Source of the DNA: Bacteroidota bacterium
GTDB taxonomy: Bacteria > Bacteroidota > Ignavibacteria > Ignavibacteriales > Ignavibacteriaceae
Assembly: GCA_021815365.1 (NCBI GenBank)
Contig: JAKAGZ010000023.1
Span: 1-44,520 of the forward strand
Length of the DNA: 44,520 bases
Direction: 5' to 3'
Position 1 is the stretch's first letter; each line of letters starts with the position of its first letter. The notes under the pieces were generated by a model, which did no database searches, was not told the origin of the DNA, and saw only the letters and a program-made list of their open reading frames with translations. A program made the position numbers and the translations under genes. This document shows, in pieces, positions 16,695 to 26,296 of the stretch.

Positions 16695-18485
16695 TTGAAG
16701 AAGAGCTTAAAAATATTTCTGCTCTCTCTCCTGTTCATTTTCTCTCTCAGCTTTCAGTTCATTGAACGCTTTTCCCACGCTCTGCCCGGGGATGAAGATA
16801 AGCTGGCAAAATCCCAGTCAACAGGAAGCATTACAATTGATGCTTTCACATCAGATGATTCTTCAAAAGTTGTCAAGTACATAGCAACACTTATGGATGC
16901 AAACAATAATGTAATAAAGACAGCATACCCTGACTCAAACAGGGTTCTATTCAAGGATTTGCCTACTCCTGTTGAAAATGAGAGGAATGCAATTCCTTCA
17001 GATTTCAGGCTTTACCAGAATTACCCAAATCCATTCAACCCATCAACAAAAATCCAGTTTGACATTTCAAAATATGGCTCAGTAAGGCTTGATGTTTATG
17101 ACATCCTCGGAAAGCATGTCAAGACGCTTGTGAATGGGGAATTAAATCCCGGAAAGTACGAGGCTGAATGGGCAGGCGACAATGAAAACGGGGGAAGTGT
17201 TGCAGCAGGAGTCTACATTTACAGGCTCATTGCAGGCGACAAGTCAGTTTCCAGGAAGATGATTGATTTGGGCTCTGGCGGGGGAAAGTCAGCCTTCAGG
17301 CAGCTGGGGAAAAGCGGACTGCAAAACATTGAAAATACACTTTCTAAAACTGCAAACATGCAGTATAAAGTTGAGATTGCACCAACAGACTCAACCAATC
17401 CTAAAATACTTGCAAAAACAATCAATGTTGACCTTGCAGCAGACACTGCATTCAATGCCTACCTTGACAGGAAGCCGGTTGCAATAACAGCAAACGTCTT
17501 TACCGACAACGGCGCAACAAATGTAACAGGCTACAATGCAATCCTCAAGGACACTCTTGACAAAGTGATTGAGCAGGTTGCTGCAACAGGCAATCAAGTA
17601 ATTTTCCAGAACAAGCCCGCAAACAAGTTTTACAGGATGCAGATACAGAACACAGCATCAACAAATCCCTCAATAAAGGATACTGTTTTCCAGTTTAAGG
17701 CAATATCTGACACATTGTTCAATGTCAATGCGCAGAAATACATCCCAAAGAGGACAATCTCCGGAATATTGACGGATGATGAAGGCAATGTCAAGGCAGG
17801 CTACATTTTGGCTTATAATGCAAAGGGCGACTCAGCTGTTGCAATGGCTGGTGCAGATGGCAAGTTTACATTAACAACAAAAGCATCCAACGGCGACACT
17901 ATCAAGGCGCAGATTTACAATCCCAACCATGCAGAAGGCTTTATCAGGAAGCTTTATGTTGCAGGAAAGAACGACACAAGCAATGTAAAAATAGATGCTG
18001 TTCCTTTATTGGCAGATTCTTCTTATATTGGCCCTGACACATTGGCAAGCTTTGCATGGGAAGGTAACTTCCAGCCATTAGATCAAGAGTTTTACGAAGG
18101 CCTGAAGAAAGCTGACCTGAATAATATGAAGGAAGTGATAAGCAGTATTGTGGATTATGGAGACCATGTTGATACAATCAAAGCGGACGAACAAGTTTAC
18201 CTAAAACAGGTTATCGGACAAGATACTGTTTACAATAATGTTGCAATTGTCCAGGAAGGTCTCAGCGCAAGAGTTGCTCCTGGTGAAGTGGGGTTTACAA
18301 GCACAATTGGTGCTGGTCAAACAGTTCTGCATAAAAACACTGGAAGAAAAACTCTCCAGCCAGCAGACATCTGGCTTGTAAAAATAGCAGAGAACTATGC
18401 CCCGAAGACAAGCTATTATGCACTATTGACTGTTGGCAGCTTAAAGCCTGTTTATGACAGACTTAAAAACCTCGAAGGTCGCTAA
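16695..18485 (+). CDS. Secreted protein with internal NYPNPFNP sorting-like domain, apparently 3'-truncated
   Basis: A 596-residue protein starting at TTG behind CAGGGAT. The signal peptide covers residues 1-29. A FlgD-like/secretion sorting domain (NYPNPFNPSTK at 109-119, continuing to SVSRKM near 189) lies inside the protein, although such domains are normally C-terminal. On either side are beta-sandwich-like repeats: residues 45-91 with 222-259, and again 262-350. A regulatory-like segment (ISGILTDDEGNVKAGY) follows at about 354-415. The final codons (DRLKNLEGR, stop) are shared with REP unit B, so the original 3' end seems lost. Arginine is AGG in 11 of the first 12 Arg codons, unlike the mixed use nearby, which suggests a foreign origin. 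Role unknown. Confidence 0.75.
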   Translation: MKKSLKIFLLSLLFIFSLSFQFIERFSHALPGDEDKLAKSQSTGSITIDAFTSDDSSKVVKYIATLMDANNNVIKTAYPDSNRVLFKDLPTPVENERNAIPSDFRLYQNYPNPFNPSTKIQFDISKYGSVRLDVYDILGKHVKTLVNGELNPGKYEAEWAGDNENGGSVAAGVYIYRLIAGDKSVSRKMIDLGSGGGKSAFRQLGKSGLQNIENTLSKTANMQYKVEIAPTDSTNPKILAKTINVDLAADTAFNAYLDRKPVAITANVFTDNGATNVTGYNAILKDTLDKVIEQVAATGNQVIFQNKPANKFYRMQIQNTASTNPSIKDTVFQFKAISDTLFNVNAQKYIPKRTISGILTDDEGNVKAGYILAYNAKGDSAVAMAGADGKFTLTTKASNGDTIKAQIYNPNHAEGFIRKLYVAGKNDTSNVKIDAVPLLADSSYIGPDTLASFAWEGNFQPLDQEFYEGLKKADLNNMKEVISSIVDYGDHVDTIKADEQVYLKQVIGQDTVYNNVAIVQEGLSARVAPGEVGFTSTIGAGQTVLHKNTGRKTLQPADIWLVKIAENYAPKTSYYALLTVGSLKPVYDRLKNLEGR

Positions 18486-18543
18486 GAAGACCTTCGAGGT
18501 TACTTAAAAAGATGAGAGCCTAGGAAGCGATCCCCGAAGGTTT
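18457..18543. repeat. REP-like unit B
   Basis: The same 13-bp arms as unit A (18468-18480 and 18489-18501) enclose only an 8-base loop, which contains the stop codon of the preceding ORF. The spacer ACTTAAAAAGATGAGAG follows, then only the right arm of the second palindrome (CCCCGAAGGTTT). The left flank ACAGACT (18457-18463) equals that of unit A and is read as coding sequence. Confidence 0.85.
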
Positions 18544-18575
18544 GGAATATTTGGATTTTTTAAATAACTTCTATT

Positions 18576-19142
18576 ATGAACCTGCCCAGATTTTTTAAGG
18601 CAGATACATATCATCATCTTTATAACCGCGGCGCAAATAAACAATCAATATTTTTTGATTTAAAGGATTATGACTTCTTCAAAAGAAGACTTCTTAAATA
18701 CAAACTAAAACATGAGGTTGAGGTTCTATGTTTTTGTTTGATGCCTAATCATTTTCACTTGTTTGTCAGACAGACTACAAAAGAAAAATCATTAGGAAAC
18801 TTCATCAGTGATTTAACAAACTCTTATACCAAGTCAATAAATAAGAAATACAAAAGAAGCGGTGTTCTGTTTGAAGGGAAAACAAAAAATAAAATTGTAT
18901 ATGATGAAAATGCTTTTCCTCTCCTGATAAAATATATTCTTCTGAACCCCGTAAGAGCAAACCTGTGCGAAAATTTTTTTGATTATGAATACTCAAGCGT
19001 AAAAGAGCCGCTGGGAACATCATCAGAAAAAATTACTGATAAAGTAATACTAAGTTATTTCAGCAATACAGAGGAGTTTGAAAACTATATTCTTTTGGAA
19101 GAGGAAATTGAAGCAAATAAGATGTTTCACAAAACAAAGTAA
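18576..19142 (+). CDS. REP-associated tyrosine transposase (RAYT, Y1/TnpA_REP family)
   Basis: A 188-residue HUH-type single-strand DNA transposase. Visible are the RAYT-type start YHHLYNRGANKQSIFFD, the metal-binding HFH (H59-F-H61 in CLMPNHFHLFVRQ) and the candidate nucleophile Y84 in NSYTKSINKKYKRSGVLFEGK. The C-terminal ILLNPVRA motif is typical of the TnpA_REP group. These enzymes nick and join REP palindromes. Units B and C directly flank the gene, and unit C begins within its stop codon, which strongly supports a matched REP/RAYT pair. No TnpB or IS200/605 partner is present. All key residues are intact, so the protein could be active. Confidence 0.9.
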   Translation: MNLPRFFKADTYHHLYNRGANKQSIFFDLKDYDFFKRRLLKYKLKHEVEVLCFCLMPNHFHLFVRQTTKEKSLGNFISDLTNSYTKSINKKYKRSGVLFEGKTKNKIVYDENAFPLLIKYILLNPVRANLCENFFDYEYSSVKEPLGTSSEKITDKVILSYFSNTEEFENYILLEEEIEANKMFHKTK

Positions 19143-19250
19143 ACCTCGAAGGTCACTTTTGGCATAGCCACCACTACGTGGAAAGACCTTCGAGGTTACT
19201 TAAAAGATAAGAGCAACCTTCGGGGTTTCAAAAAGCAACCCCGAAGGTTT
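19141..19250. repeat. REP-like unit C (complete copy)
   Basis: The fullest copy. The outer 13-bp arms are at 19142-19154 and 19185-19197. Inner stems TGGC-ATA-GCCA (19160-19170) and CCAC-TAC-GTGG (19171-19181) are both perfect. A second perfect 13-bp palindrome, AACCTTCGGGGTT (19215-19227) with AACCCCGAAGGTT (19237-19249), follows and runs into TTTTAT, so it could also terminate transposase transcription. The outer stem plus two inner stems would fold single-stranded DNA into a cloverleaf-like three-way junction. Confidence 0.9.
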
Positions 19251-19251
19251 T

Positions 19252-19380
19252 ATATTCTGGTCAGAATTTATCGTCCGTCAGACCCCGGCGGTCTGCTCGT
19301 CGAGTCCGCTCGTTCCGGCAGAACGGAGTTCTGACGAAGCAGACTCTACGGAGTCTGACGACCGAGACCAACGGGCTTCG
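19252..19380. repeat. GC-rich cluster of small hairpins
   Basis: Several short inverted repeats lie side by side: TTCTG-GT-CAGAA (19256-19267), CAGACC/GGTCTG around 19279-19298, CAGAAC-GGA-GTTCTG around 19320-19334, and CAGACTC-TACG-GAGTCTG around 19341-19358. The block is much richer in GC than its surroundings and is distinct from the REP units. It runs into the 3' end of the symporter gene and supplies its stop codon. Confidence 0.75.
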
Positions 19381-21100
19381 CTGAAAGATTTCCGTAAATA
19401 ACAAATACAGATACAACCGCTGCAGCAAGATAGATAAGAGCTGATTTAATATCTCCAAAAATAAAGCTGCCGCTTCCGAAGAGCATTGAATAAACCAGCA
19501 CAACTCCCATAATCCAGTTGATGAACATTGTAAAGAATCCGCTGTCGCTTTTTACATCGGGAAGCTGAGAAGATATTTCCCTCCACAAAACACCTCCTGG
19601 ATGGATCCGCCTGTAAAAACTGAAAAGGATTTCCTTATCGGTTGGGCGCGTAAGGTATGTAACGGTTAACCAAACAACCGTAGTTGCAGATGTCAGGTAA
19701 AAAAGCGTGTGCGGAAAAGTTATTCCATAAAATTTTATTACAGGGTAAACAATGAACGGCGTTATCATCGCAGAAATTTCGGACCAGGCATTTATTCTCC
19801 ACCAGAACCAGCGGAGAATTAATACAAGCCCTGCTCCTGCACCGCACTCAACAATAAATTCCCACGCACCTGAAATTCTGTTTATGAACAATGTCACAAA
19901 AACTGAAATGAACATCAATATCACTGTTACTGCACGGGAAATTTTTACATAATATTTTTCGTCTTCATTACGCCTGATGAATCTTTTATAAAAATCATTT
20001 ATTATGTATGAAGTTCCCCAATTAAGCTGTGTTGAAATTGTACTCATATATGCTGCAAAAAAAGCTGCAACGAGCAGCCCTTTTAATCCAACCGGTAAAA
20101 AATCTCTCATCGCATAAATGTAGCCAAGACCCTTTTCATTTGATCCGAGATGTGGATACAAAAGAAGTGTGGATAGTCCGACTAAAATCCAGGGCCAGGG
20201 GCGTATTGCATAATGCGCAATCTGAAAAAATAAAGTCCCGAACAAAGAATTTTTTTCATCTTTAGCAGACATCATCCTTTGTGCGACATAACCACCTCCG
20301 CCAGGCTCAGCACCCGGATACCAGGATGCCCACCAGATTATTCCGACATAAGCAAGAAAAGAGGCGGTGGTTAATGCAAAAGCCCCGCCCACCGAAGCTG
20401 CATTATTAATTGCAGGAAAAAACTCAAAGGTAAATGCAGGAAGCTTTGATTGTAAACCAGCAACTCCGCCGATCTGTGGTGACTGCACAACTACTACTGC
20501 AAGGATAATGCTGCCCGTCATTGCAATGAAAAACTGGAAAGCATCGGTAACAACAACTCCCCACAGCCCTGAGAGGGCTGAGTATAAAGCAACAAAAAGC
20601 ATGCTGCCAAAAACATAAAATAAAACCTGTGATTCAGGGATGCCGAACATTCCGACAAGTATTGAAACCATGGCTTTATTCACCCAGCCCATAATAATAA
20701 GATTCATAAAAAGCCCCAGGTAAAGCGCGCGGAAGCCTCTTAAAAATCTTGCCGGTTTTCCTGAATAACGTATCTCCGCAAATTCAACCTCAGTCATAAT
20801 TCCCGAGCGTCTCCATAGCTTGGCAAAAAAGAAAACTGTCAGCAGTCCACCGAAAGCAAAATTCCACCAGAGCCAGTTGCCGGCAATTCCGTTTTTTGCA
20901 ACAAGCTCAGTAACTGCAAGCGGTGTATCTGCAGCAAAAGTTGTAGCAACCATTGAAAGCCCGGCTAAATACCAGGGAAGGTTTCTGCCGGAAAGAAAAA
21001 ACTCATTCGTGTTTTTCCCGGCACGCTTTGAATAAAACAGAGCAATGCCGATCGAAAAAATAAAATAGGCAAGGATTATCAGGTAATCTATTAACTGCAT
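19346..21100 (-). CDS. Sodium:solute symporter (SSS family) with repeat-derived C-terminus
   Basis: A 584-residue inner-membrane transporter with about 13 hydrophobic helices, beginning DYLIILAYFIFSIGIALFY. SSS features include FFLSGRNLPWYLAGLSMVATTFAADTPLAV and the LLVAAFFAAYMSTISTQLNWG region of the sodium site. The substrate is unknown. The last residues (SAKPVGLGRQTP, stop) are encoded in the hairpin-rich repeat at 19252-19380, so the natural 3' end was probably replaced by insertion; the transport core appears intact. It starts 12 bp after the two-TM channel-like gene and is likely cotranscribed with it. Confidence 0.85.
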   Translation of the reverse strand: MQLIDYLIILAYFIFSIGIALFYSKRAGKNTNEFFLSGRNLPWYLAGLSMVATTFAADTPLAVTELVAKNGIAGNWLWWNFAFGGLLTVFFFAKLWRRSGIMTEVEFAEIRYSGKPARFLRGFRALYLGLFMNLIIMGWVNKAMVSILVGMFGIPESQVLFYVFGSMLFVALYSALSGLWGVVVTDAFQFFIAMTGSIILAVVVVQSPQIGGVAGLQSKLPAFTFEFFPAINNAASVGGAFALTTASFLAYVGIIWWASWYPGAEPGGGGYVAQRMMSAKDEKNSLFGTLFFQIAHYAIRPWPWILVGLSTLLLYPHLGSNEKGLGYIYAMRDFLPVGLKGLLVAAFFAAYMSTISTQLNWGTSYIINDFYKRFIRRNEDEKYYVKISRAVTVILMFISVFVTLFINRISGAWEFIVECGAGAGLVLILRWFWWRINAWSEISAMITPFIVYPVIKFYGITFPHTLFYLTSATTVVWLTVTYLTRPTDKEILFSFYRRIHPGGVLWREISSQLPDVKSDSGFFTMFINWIMGVVLVYSMLFGSGSFIFGDIKSALIYLAAAVVSVFVIYGNLSAKPVGLGRQTP

Positions 21101-21112
21101 GATTATACTTTC

Positions 21113-21469
21113 TCATTTATCTTTCTCGTCATCAGTCTCCAGATGAAATTTATGAAGAAAGCGGTGAAACACCGGCGCGAAAACAACGCCGACAATCACG
21201 AGGAAAACTATGCCCGAGAACAAAGCGTAAAAAGAAGCAAATAATTTTCCGGCACTTGTTTTCAGTTCATTAACCGGTCCCATCCCGCCGAGTATCATTG
21301 AAGCATTAAGAAGTGAATCAACAAAATTGAATCCCTCAAAGAAATGATAACCCAGCACTCCTATACCAAGCGAAAAGAAAATTATTGAAAATGCTGCTAA
21401 GAAATGTTTGAAGAGTCTTTTGTAGTATAGTTCCTTAGATAATAACGGCTTCCCTAAATGTTCGTACAT
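21113..21469 (-). CDS. Two-TM channel-like protein lacking the canonical K+ filter
   Basis: A 118-residue membrane protein. The order is hydrophobic helix (about 20-44), short amphipathic segment NFVDSLLNASM, ILGGMGPV, then a longer helix KLFASFYALFSGIVFLVIVGVVFAPVF (75-101) and a charged tail. This matches the M1-pore-M2 plan of Ion_trans_2 potassium channels, including the 'GRLFTxxYxLxG'-like start of M2. The TVGYG filter is replaced by ILGGMGP. It may be a channel-derived structural or regulatory subunit, or conduct something else. It precedes the sodium:solute symporter by 12 bp, suggesting a functional link. Confidence 0.6.
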   Translation of the reverse strand: MYEHLGKPLLSKELYYKRLFKHFLAAFSIIFFSLGIGVLGYHFFEGFNFVDSLLNASMILGGMGPVNELKTSAGKLFASFYALFSGIVFLVIVGVVFAPVFHRFLHKFHLETDDEKDK

Positions 21470-21537
21470 ATTTTGAATTTATCCGGGCAAATAATTTTTA
21501 TTTTTAAAAGTGAATGATTAAATTTTAACAATAAGGA

Positions 21538-21753
21538 TCACTTACGTTTCTTCAAAGATTTTCCCTTTGTTGAATGTCCGGGCTTCACCCCGGGCTGTCC
21601 GGTTTTTATATTCTCGCTGCTCATATCAAGCTTGATAAATTTACTTCCGTTGCTGATTTTATTAAGGCTGTCTGCGTAGGATTTAAATTCCCAATTTTTG
21701 GCTTTAAGCTGGAGAAGTATTTCTTCGTGAAATGAAAGAGTGAGTTGATTCAT
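21538..21753 (-). CDS. Small protein with basic tail, function unknown
   Basis: A 71-residue soluble protein not assigned to a family. The first half looks helical (LTLSFHEEILLQLKAKNWEFKSYADSLNKI) and the last 20 residues are rich in Lys, Gly and Ser (KPGHSTKGKSLKKRK), which could bind nucleic acid. Support for it being real comes from the upstream promoter-like TTTTG-N19-TAGATTG at 21794-21824 and its location in a gap before the channel/symporter pair. No clear partner. Confidence 0.5.
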   Translation of the reverse strand: MNQLTLSFHEEILLQLKAKNWEFKSYADSLNKISNGSKFIKLDMSSENIKTGQPGVKPGHSTKGKSLKKRK

Positions 21754-21793
21754 TTAACAGCCTGAAAATTTCAATTGATTAATTGAACGGTTA

Positions 21794-21824
21794 CAATCTA
21801 ATAATTTTTCTTTGATACACAAAA
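21794..21824 (-). promoter_or_regulatory. Putative promoter of the 71-aa gene
   Basis: On the minus strand TTTTG and TAGATTG are 19 bases apart. The surrounding block GTTACAATCTAAT(A/G)ATTTT also occurs upstream of the MNT gene (3133-3153), also on the minus strand and at a similar role. Either a shared promoter or a shared regulator site. Confidence 0.4.
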
Positions 21825-21905
21825 TTTCCAGGAAAAATATTTTAAATTTTTTTGTGCCACTTTTAATTTTTTTCAATTAGATTATCGGTTCATTTCTCAG
21901 GCATT

Positions 21906-23357
21906 TCAGGAAACAGTCTTTTTTCGACTATTCATTGCGGCTAAAACATATCCGGTAAGCAGCGTTGCTGAAACACCGATCAACGTGAACCACGTCCATG
22001 CTGCAAGTTTAAGCAAAACAACAATGATCATAATTAAAATGCCGATTGTAAACCCTATGATAGCTTCCCTTTCTTTTATTTTTTTATTAAGCACACCAAG
22101 TAAAAAAGTTCCCAGCAGACCGCCATAAGTAAACGAGGCAATGCTTAATGCAAGCTCAACAACCGCACGTGAAATATTTATAAAAAGCATTGCAGATAAA
22201 ATTAATAACCCCGCCCAGATCAATGTAAAAATTCTTGAGATTTTTAACTTACTGCTTTCATCAAGATTTTTCCCAAAGAGCGGAATATATATATCGTGCA
22301 TAGTTGATGATGCAAGCGAGCTTATTGATCCTGAAAGTGTTGACATCGCAGCAGCTAAAAGACCGGCAATAATTATCCCTGATAAACCAACCGGCAAAAT
22401 CTTAATTATGAATAATGGAAAAATCTCATCGGGCTTAATATTCATCTTTCCATAAAAAGCAAAAAGCATTATTCCGAGGATCAGAAATATTGTAAACTGA
22501 ACAATTATTATCGCCCCGCTTCCGATAACTGCTTTCTGGCTGTCTTTGAGGTTTCTTGCAGATAATAGTCTCTGCACAATCAACTGGTCGGTCCCATGCG
22601 AAGCCATAGATAAAAAAGCCCCGCCGATCAGCCCTCCTAACAAGGTGTATGGCTGGCTGAAAAATCCTGACAGCCCTTTATTAAAACCGAAATTAAAAAT
22701 ATTAAATTTATTTTCTGCTGATGCAGTGTTTACCACAGCTTCCCACCCGCCGGGTAATATATGAAGCAAAAAAAATCCCGCCAGTATTGCACCGCCAATG
22801 TAAATGAACATTTGAACTGCATCAACCCATATTATGCCTTTCATTCCGCCAGTATATGTGTAAACAAGAGAGACCACTGCTATAATTATAATAGCAAGCG
22901 GATAATTAATATTAAGCATTAATTTTAATGGGATTGCAGTTGCAAAAAGTCTGACGCCGTCTGCGGCTGTACGCGTAAAAAGAAAAACTATAGAAGCAAA
23001 TGATCTTGTCTTTCCGCCGAACCTGTTCTCAAGAAACGTGTATGCAGTTCTCAATTCTCCTTTATCATAAGCAGGTAAAAAAAGATAAGCGACAACGATT
23101 CTCCCTAAAAAATATCCAACAGCAACCTGGAGAAAATTAAGATTTGCAGCGTAGGCTAAACCCGGAACTGAAATAAAAGTAAGTGCGCTGGTCTCTGCGG
23201 CTACTATTGAGAAACACACAGCCCACCACGGAACAGATTTAGAGCCCGCAAAATAATCCTTTAGCGATCTCTGCCTGCCCCCGGAAATGATTCCAAACAC
23301 AGCAACGCCAGCCAGATAAATAATAATGATTATATAATCCGGCGTTCTACCTTCCAA
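21906..23357 (-). CDS. Sodium:solute symporter (SSS family)
   Basis: A 483-residue inner-membrane protein with about 13 hydrophobic helices and no clear soluble domain. SSS marks are DYFAGSKSVPWWAVCFSIVAAETSALTFISVPG near the N-terminus, the SVPWW turn, YTYTGGMKGIIWVDAVQMFIY, and the sodium-site helix AGLLAAAMSTLSGSISSLASSTMHDIY. These resemble the sialic acid/glucose/myo-inositol branch, but the substrate cannot be fixed. It starts with TTG 8 bases after the STAS gene and ends an operon with ligA. It is a second symporter distinct in sequence from the one at 19346. Confidence 0.85.
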   Translation of the reverse strand: MEGRTPDYIIIIIYLAGVAVFGIISGGRQRSLKDYFAGSKSVPWWAVCFSIVAAETSALTFISVPGLAYAANLNFLQVAVGYFLGRIVVAYLFLPAYDKGELRTAYTFLENRFGGKTRSFASIVFLFTRTAADGVRLFATAIPLKLMLNINYPLAIIIIAVVSLVYTYTGGMKGIIWVDAVQMFIYIGGAILAGFFLLHILPGGWEAVVNTASAENKFNIFNFGFNKGLSGFFSQPYTLLGGLIGGAFLSMASHGTDQLIVQRLLSARNLKDSQKAVIGSGAIIIVQFTIFLILGIMLFAFYGKMNIKPDEIFPLFIIKILPVGLSGIIIAGLLAAAMSTLSGSISSLASSTMHDIYIPLFGKNLDESSKLKISRIFTLIWAGLLILSAMLFINISRAVVELALSIASFTYGGLLGTFLLGVLNKKIKEREAIIGFTIGILIMIIVVLLKLAAWTWFTLIGVSATLLTGYVLAAMNSRKKTVS

Positions 23358-23365
23358 AAGATTTC

Positions 23366-23713
23366 CTATTCTTTATTTAATTCTGCAAATGCTTCATCAA
23401 CAGTTTTGCAGACGGGGAGGACTCTCTCGAGCTGCGTGATTTTTATTAGCGAGTAAACTTTTTCAGAAGGAGCGGCAATCCTCATAAAGCCGCCTGTCGA
23501 ATTCAGGATCCTGTTAGCAACAAGAAGTGAGCTTAAGCCGGAGCTGTCGCACGATTCTACTTCACTCAGGTCAACCACCAACTTAGCAGCCCCTTCAACT
23601 TTCAGCAGCAGCGTGAATTCACCTTTTACTAATCCCGATATGTTTGTATCAAGTCTTTTTTCATTCAATTTAAAAACTGTTATGTCGTCGACCTTTTTTA
23701 TTTCGAAATTCAT
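23366..23713 (-). CDS. STAS domain protein (anti-sigma factor antagonist-like)
   Basis: With the ATG at 23713 (preceded by AGGGAT) the protein has 115 residues; an upstream in-frame TTG at 23740 would overlap the previous gene. A single STAS domain fills it. The phosphorylatable serine lies in the motif LVVDLSEVESCDSSGLSSLL. Such proteins are switched by serine kinases and phosphatases to release anti-sigma factors or signal in stressosome-like systems. No kinase or sigma partner is adjacent; the flanking genes are a conserved unknown and a symporter, so its target is unidentified. Confidence 0.8.
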   Translation of the reverse strand: MNFEIKKVDDITVFKLNEKRLDTNISGLVKGEFTLLLKVEGAAKLVVDLSEVESCDSSGLSSLLVANRILNSTGGFMRIAAPSEKVYSLIKITQLERVLPVCKTVDEAFAELNKE

Positions 23714-23721
23714 ATTTATCC

Positions 23722-24252
23722 CTAAAACATTTGTAAGCAATTTATGAAATTTCTGTATGAAATCTCAGGGTTATCTGCACTGTCAGCTATTTGAATATTA
23801 TAATAACGGTCTGAATTGTTTTTCCTGAAACCTATCCTTAGGGGAGATTTCACAAGATTCGAAGCATAGCTGCAAAAAAGGTTCTCCCTCCTGTTAAGAT
23901 CAATCACAACATTAAATTCTTTGCGGGTCAGTTCGTCAATTAATCTTTTTGAAGGAAGCTTGAATTTAGAATAATCTATAAGCCCGTATTCTATTGTCGC
24001 AGGTCTGTATTTTTGGAGAACCAGGTTCCTTCTGAAATCAAGACTGAATATTGTAATGTGCTTTCCGTTTTCATCAAGAAATTTCAAAACTTGTTTACAG
24101 TTATTAAAATCTTTTTCCTCCTCGGGCATAACTACTAAAAATGTAAAAGACCTCTTTAAAAGATCTGAAAAGGACTGCTTTTGATCTGCTTTGTGCCGCA
24201 GATTTTTATTGACGATATAATTGGCTATTTTATTCTGAAAGTAAGTTATCAT
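23722..24252 (-). CDS. Conserved protein of unknown function (DUF6913-like)
   Basis: A 176-residue soluble protein. It begins with a basic helix (NKIANYIVNKNLRHK), then alpha/beta segments FTFLVVMPEEEKDFNNCKQVLKFL, HITIFSLDF, FNVVIDLNRRENLFCSYASNLV and PLRIGFRKNNSDRYYNIQI. This plan resembles the DUF6913 family of Bacteroidota and distantly the N-terminal half of GT9 heptosyltransferases, without a nucleotide-sugar domain. It lies 16 bases after ligA and precedes the STAS gene, so is likely cotranscribed. Function unknown. Confidence 0.6.
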   Translation of the reverse strand: MITYFQNKIANYIVNKNLRHKADQKQSFSDLLKRSFTFLVVMPEEEKDFNNCKQVLKFLDENGKHITIFSLDFRRNLVLQKYRPATIEYGLIDYSKFKLPSKRLIDELTRKEFNVVIDLNRRENLFCSYASNLVKSPLRIGFRKNNSDRYYNIQIADSADNPEISYRNFINCLQMF

Positions 24253-24268
24253 CCTGTTTGACTTTTCT

Positions 24269-26296
<2,028 letters not shown>

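Noticed and set aside
17219-18177. Minus-strand open frames over the secreted-protein ORF
   Set aside because: They lack start signals and protein-like features, while the plus frame has a signal peptide and known domain.
18576-19142. Y1 transposase as an ordinary IS200/IS605 element
   Set aside because: The sequence carries RAYT hallmarks, there is no TnpB, and REP palindromes flank the gene.
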